DNA from: Candidatus Aminicenantota bacterium
Lineage (GTDB): Bacteria; Acidobacteriota; Aminicenantia; Aminicenantales; Aminicenantaceae
NCBI GenBank assembly: GCA_030669305.1
Contig: DAOVDU010000006.1
Span: 1 to 46,989 of the forward strand
Reading direction: 5' to 3'
Length of the DNA: 46,989 nt
Shown here piece by piece: positions 8,826-18,537 of this stretch. A program made the position numbers and the translations under genes. Positions within the stretch are counted from its first letter, which is position 1. Every line of letters starts with the position of its first letter. A model generated the notes under the pieces. The model worked only from the letters and a program-made list of their open reading frames with translations. It was not told the origin of the DNA and searched no databases.

Positions 8826-10351
8826 AAGGATCTTCTCCTTAGCCAGACTGATATTCCTGTGATGAGTACGACAAGAGGCAGAATAATAAGAGAGACAAAG
8901 AATATCAATCTGCCTTGAGAGGGAGTCAGTTGAATAGTCCGCGGAGAAGAGGTCTTGGGTTGAATGGAGATTAGGTCTTCCTCTTCAGTTAACCAATTAA
9001 CTGTGTTGAGGAAAAAATTTCCATTGCCAGAAAGATTATAGTATCTATTTGTAACAAAATCAGAATCGCCAAAAACAGCCAATCGGCCTTTTGGCTTGGG
9101 TTTGCTTATTTCTTCTTTGGGTTCAATAGTTGCTGCAACAGCAAGAGAAATAGGTCCGGCTTTATCTGTGTCTTTGTTGAATGAAACTTCCATTTGATCG
9201 AGCTGCCTTTCTGACCAGGAATTTTGGCTGCTTTTAGCGAGAACTTCAACAGAGATGCCCTCTGGCTTCTCCTCGGTTGTATCCACTGAGCGTGCGTATG
9301 GGAAGAAGGTGGCATAACGGAATTTTTTTGTGATTTCATGATGCTCGTACTCATTCACTACGGGCATGAAATAATCTCCTCCCAAAAGTCGGGAAACCGT
9401 ATCCACAACTAGATCATCTTCGAGTTTAATTCCAAACTCTTTAAGGTACGATTTAAAACCCGGTGCATTTTCCGGGTCAATCATAAAGAAGACCCTGCCT
9501 CCCTTTTGGATGTAATTTCTTATTGTATCAAGCTCATTCGGAAGAAGGTCTTTCTTTGGTCCGGGAATGACAAGCAGGGCAGAATCTTCGGGAAACGTAT
9601 CAGAGAGAGCTAAGCTTAGCTTTTTGAGTTCGTATCCGAGTTTTTCAAGTTCATCCTTGGCTAATGAGTAACCTCCTTCATCGGTTTCCTCGATGCTTGC
9701 CTCGCCATGGCCTTCGAGAAAGTAGATAGTTTTTTTGCTCTCTCGAGAGATTTTGATGATGGCGTTTGTGATGTCCTCCTCGGACAAGGAAGTGATACGG
9801 CTCTCTTTGTCTCCATATTCGAAAACCATGGTTCCGTCTTCTGAAATCTCATATCTTTTAACTAAGCCTGGATTTTTATCGGGGTCTATGAATTCGAATT
9901 TTATCTTTTTAGAATGGTAGGCGTATATCTTCAAAAGATTTTCCGCCTTGGGAAGGTTAAAATTCCCCTCCAAGAAAAAGCATTTTATTTTAATTTCATT
10001 TTGCAGATTTTTTAAGACTGTCACTGATTGATCAGAAAGGCTGTGGAGTTTAGCTTCGGTAAAATCGAATCTGTAGTGATGCCTTGCAAACACATAATTG
10101 AAAATAACCAGTATTCCTAAGACCAGGATAATGATGAGAAATAAGTTGCTGGAATAAAGAAAAGATTTCCGTTTAAAGCTTTGTTTGAGGAGAGAGAGAT
10201 TGAGAATGATATAGGTCGCCAAGGCTGCAACTCCCAGGATTGCTAAAATAAAAGGAGCTGTTTTTTTATAAGGCCATATTCTGAGTGAGACGAGAGACAG
10301 GAATATCAGGGTTAAAGCTATATAATTTAAATATTTTTTAATTTTTTCCAT
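8822..10351 (-). CDS. GldG-like ABC transporter auxiliary protein
   Basis: The protein has 509 residues. Two or three hydrophobic segments lie in the first ~90 residues, a large soluble domain follows, and there is a terminal membrane helix near the C-terminus (about 478-503) ending in RRRSL. The domain contains YFLEGHGE and FFMIDPENAPG, characteristic of the GldG/ABC-type uncharacterised transport family (PF09822-like). In Bacteroidetes, GldA-GldF-GldG is needed for gliding. In other phyla the same trio is widespread with unknown substrate, so I do not claim gliding here. It lies 3 bp downstream of the permease gene and overlaps the DUF4340 gene by 4 bp. Confidence 0.85.
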   Translation of the reverse strand: MEKIKKYLNYIALTLIFLSLVSLRIWPYKKTAPFILAILGVAALATYIILNLSLLKQSFKRKSFLYSSNLFLIIILVLGILVIFNYVFARHHYRFDFTEAKLHSLSDQSVTVLKNLQNEIKIKCFFLEGNFNLPKAENLLKIYAYHSKKIKFEFIDPDKNPGLVKRYEISEDGTMVFEYGDKESRITSLSEEDITNAIIKISRESKKTIYFLEGHGEASIEETDEGGYSLAKDELEKLGYELKKLSLALSDTFPEDSALLVIPGPKKDLLPNELDTIRNYIQKGGRVFFMIDPENAPGFKSYLKEFGIKLEDDLVVDTVSRLLGGDYFMPVVNEYEHHEITKKFRYATFFPYARSVDTTEEKPEGISVEVLAKSSQNSWSERQLDQMEVSFNKDTDKAGPISLAVAATIEPKEEISKPKPKGRLAVFGDSDFVTNRYYNLSGNGNFFLNTVNWLTEEEDLISIQPKTSSPRTIQLTPSQGRLIFFVSLIILPLVVLITGISVWLRRRSL

Positions 10352-10354
10352 TTT

Positions 10355-11122
10355 TTATCTCCACCTTCGCGATTGGATTATAGTGTGAGTTAAAAAAAGT
10401 CCTAAGAAGCTGAAGCTGAGATAGTAAACAACATCTGTTGTGTCTAAGATTCCTCGAGTCATATCGTCAAAATGCTGAAAATAGGACGCATAATTGAGTA
10501 CATCTTTCCATATTCCTCCTGCGGAGAAGGAGGCCCAGTTCAAAACCCAAAAGAGGAGAAGGGTTCCAAACGTCAAGACAGCCGCGACAATTTGGTTTTC
10601 GGTCAAAGAAGAGAAAAAAATTCCAACAGCCATAAATGCTGCTCCCATGAGGAATAATCCGAGATAACCGCTCAAGATAGGTGAAAGTTCTGGATTTCCA
10701 TAGGCAAAAGTAAAGATAGAAAGAATTCCTGTAAGTAGGAACATTACCAACAAGACAAAAAGAGAGGCAAAGTATTTACCCAGGATAACCTGGTTTATGG
10801 AGATGGGGGCGGTGTAGAGGAGCTCATCTGTTTTCATCTTTTTTTCTTCAGCAAATAGGCGCATTGTTAAAAAAGGAATCATGAAGAGGAGGATTATGCC
10901 AATATTGTGGAAGAGAGGGGAGTAGACCATTTGATTGATGTTTAGCTGCTGGAAGTAATAGGGATTTCTTGACATTTGGAGAGACTGCGAATTAAACCAC
11001 CAGATAAGGCTGTGGAAGAAAAATCCCACTAGAACAAGAAAAACAGTAATTGCCACATAAGCAATAGGAGAAGTGAAATAAGTTTTTATTTCTTTCTTGC
11101 ATATAGCCCAAATATTCTTCAT
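10355..11122 (-). CDS. ABC-2 type permease (GldF-like)
   Basis: This 255-residue membrane protein has about six hydrophobic segments. It begins with the cytoplasmic MKNIWAICKKEIKTYFTSPI, the usual opening of ABC-2 permeases of the GldF/NosY type, and contains the inner motif MRLFAEEKKMKTDELLYTAP, which is typical of GldF. It would form the transmembrane channel for the ATPase encoded immediately upstream; the two genes overlap by 4 bp. The GldG-like gene follows after 3 bp. The transported substrate cannot be told from the sequence. Confidence 0.88.
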   Translation of the reverse strand: MKNIWAICKKEIKTYFTSPIAYVAITVFLVLVGFFFHSLIWWFNSQSLQMSRNPYYFQQLNINQMVYSPLFHNIGIILLFMIPFLTMRLFAEEKKMKTDELLYTAPISINQVILGKYFASLFVLLVMFLLTGILSIFTFAYGNPELSPILSGYLGLFLMGAAFMAVGIFFSSLTENQIVAAVLTFGTLLLFWVLNWASFSAGGIWKDVLNYASYFQHFDDMTRGILDTTDVVYYLSFSFLGLFLTHTIIQSRRWR

Positions 11123-12045
11123 TGGTCAACACCTCCTGAAATAACTTTGAGATAGAGGTCTTCGATGTTCATAGCAAGAGGTCTCATTTCAATAAGACCC
11201 AATTCATTATCAACGATTATTTTTGTGATATCATCTCTTATATCTTTCCCTTTGGTCCACTCAATCTTGAACCCATCGTCTTCAAAGCTTACATTTTCTG
11301 CCCCAGAAATGCTTTCGAAAAGCGAAACCTTTTCTTTTCCGCCCACTCTAAGCCTGATGAAAATTCCTTCTCTTTCTTCATAGGATGCCGTGAGTTTTTC
11401 AAGGGAATCAGAGGCCATGAGTTTTCCCTCATTGATGATGACAACTCCATCACAGGTTTGTGTGACTTCTGCCAGAATATGAGTGGAGAGGATAATCGTG
11501 CGCTTTCCCTTCAGTGATTTTATGAGCTGTCTGATTTCTATGATTTGAGCTGGGTCAAGGCCAGTAGTAGGCTCATCCAGGATGAGAATCTGAGGTTCAT
11601 GGATGAGTGCTTGGGCAAGGCCAACACGCTGCTTGAATCCCCGAGATATATTCTTGATGAGTCTTTTTCGAACAGATTCCAATCCACTGATTTCGATTGT
11701 TCTGTTTACGGCTTCCTTTCTTTTAGATGTTGGGATCTGTTTGATTTCAGAGAAGAAATTCAGATAAGAGGAGACCGTCATTTCAGGGTAGAGAGGAATA
11801 TTTTCTGGAAGATAGCCTGTGATTTTTTTAACTTCATTGGGTTGTTCAAAGACATCGTAATCGGCTACAGTAGCTTTACCATCTGTAGCAGGAAGATAGC
11901 CAGTGAGAATGCGCATGGTTGTTGTCTTGCCTGCCGCATTTGGACCAAGAAGTCCCCATATTTTTCCTTTTTCGACTTTAAAACTTAAGTCTTGGACAGC
12001 CTTTAAATCTCCAAATTTTTTAGTAAGATGTTCGACTTCAATCAT
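11119..12045 (-). CDS. ABC transporter ATP-binding protein (GldA-like)
   Basis: This is a 308-residue ABC ATPase. Walker A is GPNAAGKTT (34-42), the signature region is ISRGFKQR (133-140) in place of LSGGQ, and Walker B with its catalytic glutamate is ILILDEP (153-159). The degenerate signature and a C-terminal extension of ~90 residues are usual in the GldA/NosF subgroup. It powers the adjacent GldF-like permease, with which it overlaps by 4 bp. A GGGAG ribosome-binding site lies about 9 nt before the ATG. Only 22 bp separate it from the upstream argS gene, so argS may be cotranscribed. Confidence 0.9.
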   Translation of the reverse strand: MIEVEHLTKKFGDLKAVQDLSFKVEKGKIWGLLGPNAAGKTTTMRILTGYLPATDGKATVADYDVFEQPNEVKKITGYLPENIPLYPEMTVSSYLNFFSEIKQIPTSKRKEAVNRTIEISGLESVRKRLIKNISRGFKQRVGLAQALIHEPQILILDEPTTGLDPAQIIEIRQLIKSLKGKRTIILSTHILAEVTQTCDGVVIINEGKLMASDSLEKLTASYEEREGIFIRLRVGGKEKVSLFESISGAENVSFEDDGFKIEWTKGKDIRDDITKIIVDNELGLIEMRPLAMNIEDLYLKVISGGVDQ

Positions 12046-12067
12046 TTTTGAACTCCCTGTTTATATT

Positions 12068-14005
12068 TTACATTCGTTCCGGCTGTGGAATTCCCATTAG
12101 CGAAAAAACACATTTAAGGACTTCCTGAATATAATAAATGGTTAATATGCGGATATTCTTAATTCCGATGTTTTTTTCGGATAAAATTGAATACTTGTGA
12201 TAATATGCGTTAAATTTTTGACAGAGGTTAAAAGAGAATTTTGCCAAATGCGAAAACTCAAGGGACCGGATCGAATGAAGTATCTCTTCTTCAAACTGGG
12301 AAGCGTGGAAAACTATGTCCCAGAAATCCACAAGCTCTGATTCAGATAACACATCGAGAGAAATTTCATTAGATGATATTAAAGTAAAGATAGTTTTCTC
12401 GTCAAAACCTTCTCTTTCTTTCAGATTGCGGAATATGCTGTTTATACGAACGAGAGTGTACTGGAGATAGGGCCCTGTTTCTCCTTCAAAACTCAAGGCG
12501 TCTTCAAAGTCAAAAACAATAATAGAATTTCGAGCAAATTTGAGCATGAAATAGCGAAGGGCTCCGCAAGCAATCTTATGCGCTATTTCTGCCTTTTGCT
12601 CCGAGGCGAGCTCCGGATTTCTTTTATTCACTTCGGATAAGGCTTTTTCTTCAAGCCTATCTATCAAGTCATCAGCCTTCACTCCTAATCCTTTTCTTCC
12701 AGAGACTTCAAGAAAGTTCCTTTCCTTGTCTTCATCAGAAATGGTCAGATTAAGCTCCTTCAGGCTTTTTTGAGAGAGAGCGACCATCTCATAGGAGAAA
12801 TGTATGGATTTTTGGGCCTGAACAAGATATTTTAAAGATTTTAAACCCTGTACAACTATTTTTTGAAGATAGGATTGTCTAGTATCTATAACGTTATAAA
12901 CAAGGCTTCCCTTCCCAAATTGAAGGGAATGGGTATTTGGCGTATGGGTCGTAATCCAGATTGTTTTGCCGTTTTCTTTAAAAAGAGGTTCATAATAAAA
13001 ATCTTTCTCCAGGAGGCCGAATTTCCAGAGCTGGTATGCTATGTCTTTTCCTACATAGGTAACTGTTCTATCAGAGCGGACGATGATTTTTTCCTTTTCA
13101 TCTTCTTTTTCAAGTTTCATGACCCAACACCCTTTATTCATACCGTCATTCACAAGGTAGATGGCTTTTTTCTCTTTCAAGAGATAGAAGGCCTTTTTCC
13201 AGAATTTTAAGCCGATAATGCTGCTTTCACGGGGCAGGATGTCGTAGCTAATACCGATTCTTTGCATGGTACGGAGATGTGCTTTGAGGATTCGGTTTGA
13301 GATGTAGCTTGCTATTTCAGCTTCAGGATTATTTCCTTCTTCGATCTGTTTTAGGATTTCGGATCTTCTTTTTTCAGCCTGGGGATTTTTCTCAAGAAAA
13401 GAAAAGACTCGGGTATAGAGGTCCCAACAGTAATAGTCGAATTTTCCCTTGATTTTCTTGATGTCTTCAAGGCTTTTTTTCTCCATGTCCATAAAGCCGA
13501 AGGCAACATCAACGACCTGGACCCCTGTATCATCTATGTAGTTCTGAATTTCAACTTTTTCTCCCTTGTATTTAAGGCATTGTCCCAAGGTATCGCCTAG
13601 AACAGCATTCCTTAAATGGCCGATATGAGCAGCTTTATTAGGGTTGATGTTTGTGTGCTCGATTATTATTTTTTCTTCTTCAGGCACTAGTGAGGATTTA
13701 TTGAGTGATTGGAGCTGTCGAGAGAAGAATTTTTTTCTATTTAAAAAGATGTTTATATAGCCTGGCCCTGCAACATTGATCTTTTCTACTCCTTCGAGAG
13801 AAGAAAGAAAAGGAATTACTTCCAGGGCCAAATCTCTCGGCTTCCTATTCATCTTTTTTGACAGTTGAAAAGGGAACGTCAAGGCTAAATCTCCCATCTT
13901 AAGCTGAGGAGTGTAGGTTATTTCTAGCATTGAAGGTTCAATGGGGTATTCGTTTTTAAGCTTCTCTTTGATATTTTCTTTTATATATTTTTTTAATTTA
14001 ATCAT
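12068..14005 (-). CDS. argS: Arginyl-tRNA synthetase
   Basis: This 645-residue class I synthetase charges tRNA-Arg. It has the N-terminal Add1-type domain, the HIGH signature HIGHLRN (127-133), the downstream motif YIDDTGVQV, and a C-terminal anticodon-binding domain ending in the typical GIPQPERM. The KMSKS lysine loop is replaced by GRKGLGVKADDL, as is common in ArgRS. It is somewhat longer than the usual 550-600 residues. The ATG has no ribosome-binding site, and a perfect TATAAT lies 12 nt before it, so the message may be almost leaderless. It is divergent from gcvT and stands at the head of the Gld-like gene set. Confidence 0.96.
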   Translation of the reverse strand: MIKLKKYIKENIKEKLKNEYPIEPSMLEITYTPQLKMGDLALTFPFQLSKKMNRKPRDLALEVIPFLSSLEGVEKINVAGPGYINIFLNRKKFFSRQLQSLNKSSLVPEEEKIIIEHTNINPNKAAHIGHLRNAVLGDTLGQCLKYKGEKVEIQNYIDDTGVQVVDVAFGFMDMEKKSLEDIKKIKGKFDYYCWDLYTRVFSFLEKNPQAEKRRSEILKQIEEGNNPEAEIASYISNRILKAHLRTMQRIGISYDILPRESSIIGLKFWKKAFYLLKEKKAIYLVNDGMNKGCWVMKLEKEDEKEKIIVRSDRTVTYVGKDIAYQLWKFGLLEKDFYYEPLFKENGKTIWITTHTPNTHSLQFGKGSLVYNVIDTRQSYLQKIVVQGLKSLKYLVQAQKSIHFSYEMVALSQKSLKELNLTISDEDKERNFLEVSGRKGLGVKADDLIDRLEEKALSEVNKRNPELASEQKAEIAHKIACGALRYFMLKFARNSIIVFDFEDALSFEGETGPYLQYTLVRINSIFRNLKEREGFDEKTIFTLISSNEISLDVLSESELVDFWDIVFHASQFEEEILHSIRSLEFSHLAKFSFNLCQKFNAYYHKYSILSEKNIGIKNIRILTIYYIQEVLKCVFSLMGIPQPERM

Positions 14006-14017
14006 AATTGGCTTTTA

Positions 14018-14045
14018 ATTATAGCAGATTTGAATTTATGGGCAA
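14018..14045 (-). promoter_or_regulatory. Candidate argS promoter
   Basis: On the minus strand TTGCCC (14045-14040) precedes TATAAT (14023-14018) by 16 nt. The -10 box ends 12 nt before the argS ATG, which predicts a leader of about 5 nt. The -35 match is weak. Confidence 0.4.
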
Positions 14046-14115
14046 GACTTAGGACAATTTCTCTTGCATCAAGGGGGATTATGTGGTAGTAAATTATTTT
14101 CATGGAAGGACAATC

Positions 14116-15210
14116 ATGAAAAAAACTCGTCTCAATTCCTGTCACAAAAAATTAGGAGCAAAATTGATAGGGTTTTTTGGTTGGGAAATGCCTGTTGAAT
14201 TTTCAGGAATTATTAAGGAACATTTAGCTGTCCGTCAAAAAGCCGGACTATTTGACGTCAGTCACATGGGGGAAATAGTCATTTCTGGCAAACAAGCTCT
14301 TGATTTTGTGCAGTATTTAACACCTAATAACGCTGCCCGCTTAACTCCCAATAAGGCACAGTACTCAGCCTTGACAACTCCTCGGGGAACTTTTATCGAT
14401 GATCTGTTGGTTTACTGCCTGGATGAAGACAGATATTTGTTGGTTGTCAATGCGGCAAATTCTGATAAGGATTATGAATGGGTCATCAGCCATAAGGAGG
14501 GTTTTAACGTTCAGGTAGAAAACAAATGCGATGATTATTCTCAACTTGCCCTACAGGGCCCAAAAGCTATGGAAATCCTACAGCCCCTTACAAAGATAAA
14601 TCTAGAAGAAATGAATATTTTTGGAGTAAGTTGGGGAAATGTCGCAGGCGAGGATACTATTGTTTCCCGAACTGGATACACAGGAGAAGATGGCTTTGAA
14701 ATTTACACTCTCTCTCAGAATCCTGATAAAATCTGGGATGCTATTCTAGAAGAAGGGAAAGCATTTGATGTTCTTCCCGTTGGATTAGGTGCTCGTGATA
14801 CACTTCGATTGGAAGCCAGACTTATGCTTTATGGGAATGATATAGATGAAACGACCACTGTTTTGGAAGCAGACTTGAGCTGGCTCATTAAGTTTAAAAA
14901 AGGAAATTTTTTAGGAAGAGATGCACTTCTTAAACAGAAGGAAGAAGGGATCAAGAGAAAAATTATTGGCTTTGAGATACTAGGTAGAGGTATTGTCCGT
15001 TCTCATTATCATGTCTTCGTAGATGGTGAAAAGGTTTCTGAAGTGAGCTCAGGTTCTTTCTCCCCATTCTTGAAAAAAAGTATTGGTTTGACATATCTCC
15101 CCATTGAACATACGGAGATTGGGACAGAATTCGAGATTGAAATAAGAGGCAATAGAGTCAAAGCTGTAGTCGTTTCTACGCCTTTCTATAAAAGAAACGA
15201 AAAAGCGTAA
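14116..15210 (+). CDS. gcvT: Glycine cleavage system T protein (aminomethyltransferase)
   Basis: GcvT transfers the methylene group from the lipoyl arm of H protein to tetrahydrofolate and releases ammonia. Recognisable family segments are GWEMPVEF near the N-terminus, LFDVSHMGE, SRTGYTGEDGFE and the C-terminal SGSFSPFLKKSIGL. I place the start at ATG 14116 (364 residues), where GGAAGGA lies 5 nt upstream and the protein begins like other GcvTs. A GTG at 14083 with AAGGGGG upstream would add 11 residues and cannot be fully excluded. This is the first gene of a six-gene glycine operon. I see no glycine riboswitch in the short upstream region. Confidence 0.95.
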   Translation: MKKTRLNSCHKKLGAKLIGFFGWEMPVEFSGIIKEHLAVRQKAGLFDVSHMGEIVISGKQALDFVQYLTPNNAARLTPNKAQYSALTTPRGTFIDDLLVYCLDEDRYLLVVNAANSDKDYEWVISHKEGFNVQVENKCDDYSQLALQGPKAMEILQPLTKINLEEMNIFGVSWGNVAGEDTIVSRTGYTGEDGFEIYTLSQNPDKIWDAILEEGKAFDVLPVGLGARDTLRLEARLMLYGNDIDETTTVLEADLSWLIKFKKGNFLGRDALLKQKEEGIKRKIIGFEILGRGIVRSHYHVFVDGEKVSEVSSGSFSPFLKKSIGLTYLPIEHTEIGTEFEIEIRGNRVKAVVVSTPFYKRNEKA

Positions 15211-15233
15211 ATCCGTTTTTCGATTTACGTTTT
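15202..15233 (+). terminator. Stem-loop between gcvT and gcvH
   Basis: A 12-bp stem with one G-T pair forms between 202-213 and 222-233 of this kilobase (15202-15213 with 15222-15233), around CGTAAATC and GATTTACG, with an 8-nt loop. The gcvT stop codon is inside the left arm. TTTACG is repeated again just downstream (CTTTACGATT). No long U-tract follows, so it is more likely a partial terminator or RNA-processing hairpin than a full stop for the operon. Confidence 0.5.
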
Positions 15234-15260
15234 ATGCTTTACGATTTTAGGAGGTTGGAT

Positions 15261-15647
15261 ATGTATTCCGATGACTTTTATTATACGAAAGATCATGAGT
15301 GGGTAAAAATAAAAGGGGATAAAGGCATTGTTGGAATCACAGATTTTGCTCAGAAACAGCTTGGCGATGTGGTCTATGTGGAATTTCCTAAGATCGGAGC
15401 TCAATTAGAATTTCACCAATCTCTTGGAGTGATTGAATCTGTAAAAGCTGTTTCGGATATATATTCTCCAATTTCCGGTGAAGTAATTAAAATCAACGAG
15501 GAATTAAATAACTCTCCAGAACTATTGAACGAGGACCCTCATGGAAAAGGGTGGATTATCCACCTTAAAATAAAAGATAAGGAAGAGCTTGAAAAGCTGA
15601 TGTCCGCATCTGAGTATGAAAAATTTCTCGAAGGACTCGAAGAATAG
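15261..15647 (+). CDS. gcvH: Glycine cleavage system H protein
   Basis: GcvH carries the lipoyl group that shuttles the aminomethyl intermediate between P, T and L proteins. The lipoylation motif ESVKAVSDIYSP is present with the modified lysine at K62. I chose ATG 15261 (128 residues) because AGGAGG lies 6 nt upstream and the protein then begins MYSDDFYYTKDHEWVK as expected; an in-frame ATG at 15234 would add nine unrelated residues. It follows gcvT after a stem-loop and precedes gcvPA. No lipoamide dehydrogenase (L protein) gene is in the window. Confidence 0.95.
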   Translation: MYSDDFYYTKDHEWVKIKGDKGIVGITDFAQKQLGDVVYVEFPKIGAQLEFHQSLGVIESVKAVSDIYSPISGEVIKINEELNNSPELLNEDPHGKGWIIHLKIKDKEELEKLMSASEYEKFLEGLEE

Positions 15648-15681
15648 TTTTTTACGAAATTTGAACGAGGATTATTAATAA

Positions 15682-17028
15682 ATGAACTATATTTCCCTGA
15701 GTGATAGAGATATAAAAGAAATGCTTGCCAAGATTGGTGCCTCTTCACTGGAAGAACTCCTTTGCTCGATTCCAGACGATATAAGATTGAAAAGGGATCT
15801 TAAGTTACCAAAGGCTTTGACTGAACCCGAAATGCTTTATCATTTTGAAGAAACAGCCCGTCGGAACAAATATGCGGAGTATCTCTCCTTTTTAGGAGCT
15901 GGAGCTTATCGCCATGTTGTTCCTTCTATTGTTGATTATTTGAGCAGCAGGGGAGAGTTTTTAAGCCCATATACTCCTTATCAACCCGAAGTAAGTCAGG
16001 GAACCCTGCAGGTTATCTTTGAGTTCCAAACTCTCATCTGTCAGCTTACTGGCATGGATACAGCAAATGCCTCTCTTTATGATGGAGCCTCTGGTGCGGC
16101 CGAAGCAGTTCTAATGGCCTATCGCTTGCAAGGCAGGCGAAAAATATTGGTAGCTAATACGCTCCATCCTCAATACAGAAGGGTTATCAAAACATATACA
16201 AAAAACTTAGATCTTACTATTAGAGAAATAATGTATTCAGAGTCTGGTAGAGTTGATTTTGCGGATTTAAACAAAAAGCTGGATAAGGATACTGCTGCTG
16301 TAGTCATACAATCGCCAAATTTTATGGGAGTCATAGAGGATCTCAAAAAAATTTCAGAATCTGTCCATAACCATCAAGCCCTTTTTTTAGTGGTTGTAGC
16401 AGAGCCTGTCTCACTCGGTATTTTAGAGTCTCCTGGTAAGCTGGGATCTGATATTGTGACAGGAGAAGGCCAATCGTTTGGAATTCCTTTGAGCTTTGGA
16501 GGGCCTTATTTGGGCTTCATGGCATGTGCTAAGGAGTTTATTCGCCAATTACCCGGCAGAATAGTTGGACAGACAAAAGACGTTGAGGGAAACAGAGGAT
16601 TTGTCTTGACTTTCTCTACAAGAGAGCAGCATATAAGACGAGAAAGGGCTACTTCAAACATTTGTACAAATCAAGCTTGGTGTGCGCTAAGAGCTACAAT
16701 ATTCTTGGAAGCTTTAGGGAAGAAAGGATTGAAAGAGCTTGCATGGCAGAATGTTCAGAAAGCTAATTATGCCTTTAATGAAATTATCAGGCTGAAAGGC
16801 GTAGTACCAAAGTTTGACGGGAAAATTTTTAACGAGTTTGTTCTTGAATTTGAAAGACCCTGGCCAGAGATAGATAAATTTCTCAGGAATAAGGGAATCA
16901 TCGGAGGCTTGAGTTTGGAGCAATTTTATCCAGAGCTCATAAATTGTGCTCTGTTCAATGTTACAGAAATGTTTAGAAAAGAGGAGATTGATAGATTAAC
17001 TGAGAGTTTAAAGGACGCATTAAAATAA
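15682..17028 (+). CDS. gcvPA: Glycine dehydrogenase (decarboxylating) subunit 1
   Basis: This 448-residue protein corresponds to the N-terminal half of P protein, as found in organisms with split glycine decarboxylase. Family segments include FLGAGAYRHVVPS, the glutamine-rich QPEVSQGTLQ, YDGASGAAEA, and SFGIPLSFGGPYLGFMA. Together with subunit 2 it decarboxylates glycine in the pyridoxal-phosphate-dependent first step of the cleavage system. Length is normal for the family. It lies between gcvH and gcvPB. The start ATG has GAGG about 12 nt upstream, a rather long spacing. Confidence 0.96.
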   Translation: MNYISLSDRDIKEMLAKIGASSLEELLCSIPDDIRLKRDLKLPKALTEPEMLYHFEETARRNKYAEYLSFLGAGAYRHVVPSIVDYLSSRGEFLSPYTPYQPEVSQGTLQVIFEFQTLICQLTGMDTANASLYDGASGAAEAVLMAYRLQGRRKILVANTLHPQYRRVIKTYTKNLDLTIREIMYSESGRVDFADLNKKLDKDTAAVVIQSPNFMGVIEDLKKISESVHNHQALFLVVVAEPVSLGILESPGKLGSDIVTGEGQSFGIPLSFGGPYLGFMACAKEFIRQLPGRIVGQTKDVEGNRGFVLTFSTREQHIRRERATSNICTNQAWCALRATIFLEALGKKGLKELAWQNVQKANYAFNEIIRLKGVVPKFDGKIFNEFVLEFERPWPEIDKFLRNKGIIGGLSLEQFYPELINCALFNVTEMFRKEEIDRLTESLKDALK

Positions 17029-17075
17029 TGTAGGGACAGATATCATCATCAGACCTAATATGGAAAAATAAGGGA

Positions 17076-18530
17076 ATGATTCGAGAACCATTGATTTTTG
17101 AAATAAGCGATGAGGGGAAAAGGGCATTTTTTCTTCCTGAGCTTGATGTTCCTTCAAAAAAAAACATCCTTAATGGTGTTCCTACCAGGGAGAAGATAGA
17201 AGGATTTCCACAAGTCTCTGAGGTTGAAATAGTCAGGCATTTTACTCGACTCTCCCAGACGAATTACTGTATAGATTTGGGTTTTTATCCTTTAGGTTCG
17301 TGTACCATGAAGTACAACCCCAAGATTAATGAAAAAATTGCTACAATAGAAGGATTTATCTTTTCTCATCCTTTTGCACCTCAGGACTCAGTCCAGGGGA
17401 ATCTTGAAATCCTTAAGACAACAGAGGAGTTCATGGCAGAGATAACCGGAATGGAAGCCTTTTCCCTTCAGCCTTCAGCCGGAGCTCAGGGGGAGTCAGT
17501 GGGAATGATGCTCATCCGGGCTTGTCTTGAAGAAAGGGGAGACCCGAGAAAAACCGTACTCATGCCTGATTCTGCCCATGGTACTAATCCTTCAAGCGCC
17601 CATATCTGTGGTTATCGAGTCCAAGAAATAAAGTCAAATGAGCAGGGAACCGTTGATGTGAATGATTTTGCTAGGACTATGACAGAAGATGTGGCTGCCC
17701 TGATGATCACTAACCCCAATACACTAGGAGTCTTTGAAGCTGATATAAAGAAGATCGCTGAAATTGTTCATTCCAAAGGTGGTTTTGTCTATATGGATGG
17801 GGCCAATATGAATGCTTTGTTAGGGATTTGTAGGCCTGGAGACATGGATGTTGATGTCATCCATCTCAATTTACACAAAACTTTTTCAACGCCCCATGGA
17901 GGTGGTGGGCCTGGATCAGGGCCGGTTGGGGTTAAGCGCGAATTAGAACCTTATCTGCCTGTTCCTGTTATAGAGAGGGGAGAGAATCAATATTATCTTA
18001 ATTTCGATCGCCCCAAGACCATTGGCAGAGTTAGAAGTCACTACGGGAATTTTTTAGTCGTTCTCAAAGCTCTTGCCTATATTTTGTCTTTAGGGCCTAA
18101 AGGATTAAGAAAGGTCTCTGAAATTGCTGTTCTTAATTCTAACTACATACGTAAAAATCTGGAAAAGGAGTATCACCTAGAATACAAGGCCCCGACACTA
18201 CATGAATGTGTTTTTTCAGATAAATTTCAAAAAAAACATGGTGTAGGAAACATCGATATTGCCAAAAGACTTATCGATTTCGGCCTCCATCCTCCTACAA
18301 TGTCTTTCCCTTTGATTGTTCATGGTGCCCTGATGATCGAGCCGACAGAGACGGAGAGTAAGAGGGATCTTGACCTTTTTGTCGATGCCATGAAACAGAT
18401 ATCCAGAGAGGCAAAAGAAAATCCTGAAGTATTAAAATCTGCTCCTCATTCGACATATTTGCGGAGATTGGATGAAACTACAGCTGCTCGAAATCCTATC
18501 TTGAAATGGAACAAAGAAATAGAAGAATAG
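17076..18530 (+). CDS. gcvPB: Glycine dehydrogenase (decarboxylating) subunit 2
   Basis: This 484-residue catalytic subunit of split P protein binds pyridoxal phosphate. The Schiff-base lysine is K268 in [19 protein letters not shown]. Other family marks are [13 protein letters not shown] (72-83) and [13 protein letters not shown] (164-176). The start at 17076 gives the expected opening ending in LPELDVP; the nearby AAGGGA is very close to the ATG, so initiation may be weak or coupled. The 47-bp gap to gcvPA contains no visible element. glyQ follows after 7 bp. Confidence 0.96.
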   Translation: MIREPLIFEISDEGKRAFFLPELDVPSKKNILNGVPTREKIEGFPQVSEVEIVRHFTRLSQTNYCIDLGFYPLGSCTMKYNPKINEKIATIEGFIFSHPFAPQDSVQGNLEILKTTEEFMAEITGMEAFSLQPSAGAQGESVGMMLIRACLEERGDPRKTVLMPDSAHGTNPSSAHICGYRVQEIKSNEQGTVDVNDFARTMTEDVAALMITNPNTLGVFEADIKKIAEIVHSKGGFVYMDGANMNALLGICRPGDMDVDVIHLNLHKTFSTPHGGGGPGSGPVGVKRELEPYLPVPVIERGENQYYLNFDRPKTIGRVRSHYGNFLVVLKALAYILSLGPKGLRKVSEIAVLNSNYIRKNLEKEYHLEYKAPTLHECVFSDKFQKKHGVGNIDIAKRLIDFGLHPPTMSFPLIVHGALMIEPTETESKRDLDLFVDAMKQISREAKENPEVLKSAPHSTYLRRLDETTAARNPILKWNKEIEE

Positions 18531-18537
18531 AAATATA

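Noticed and set aside
8822-12045. Gliding motility locus
   Set aside because: GldA/F/G homologues alone are widespread in non-gliding phyla, and no other gld or spr gene is seen.
14006-14115. Possible glycine riboswitch upstream of gcvT
   Set aside because: The 110-bp divergent spacer is too short for a tandem aptamer and lacks the conserved core I would expect.
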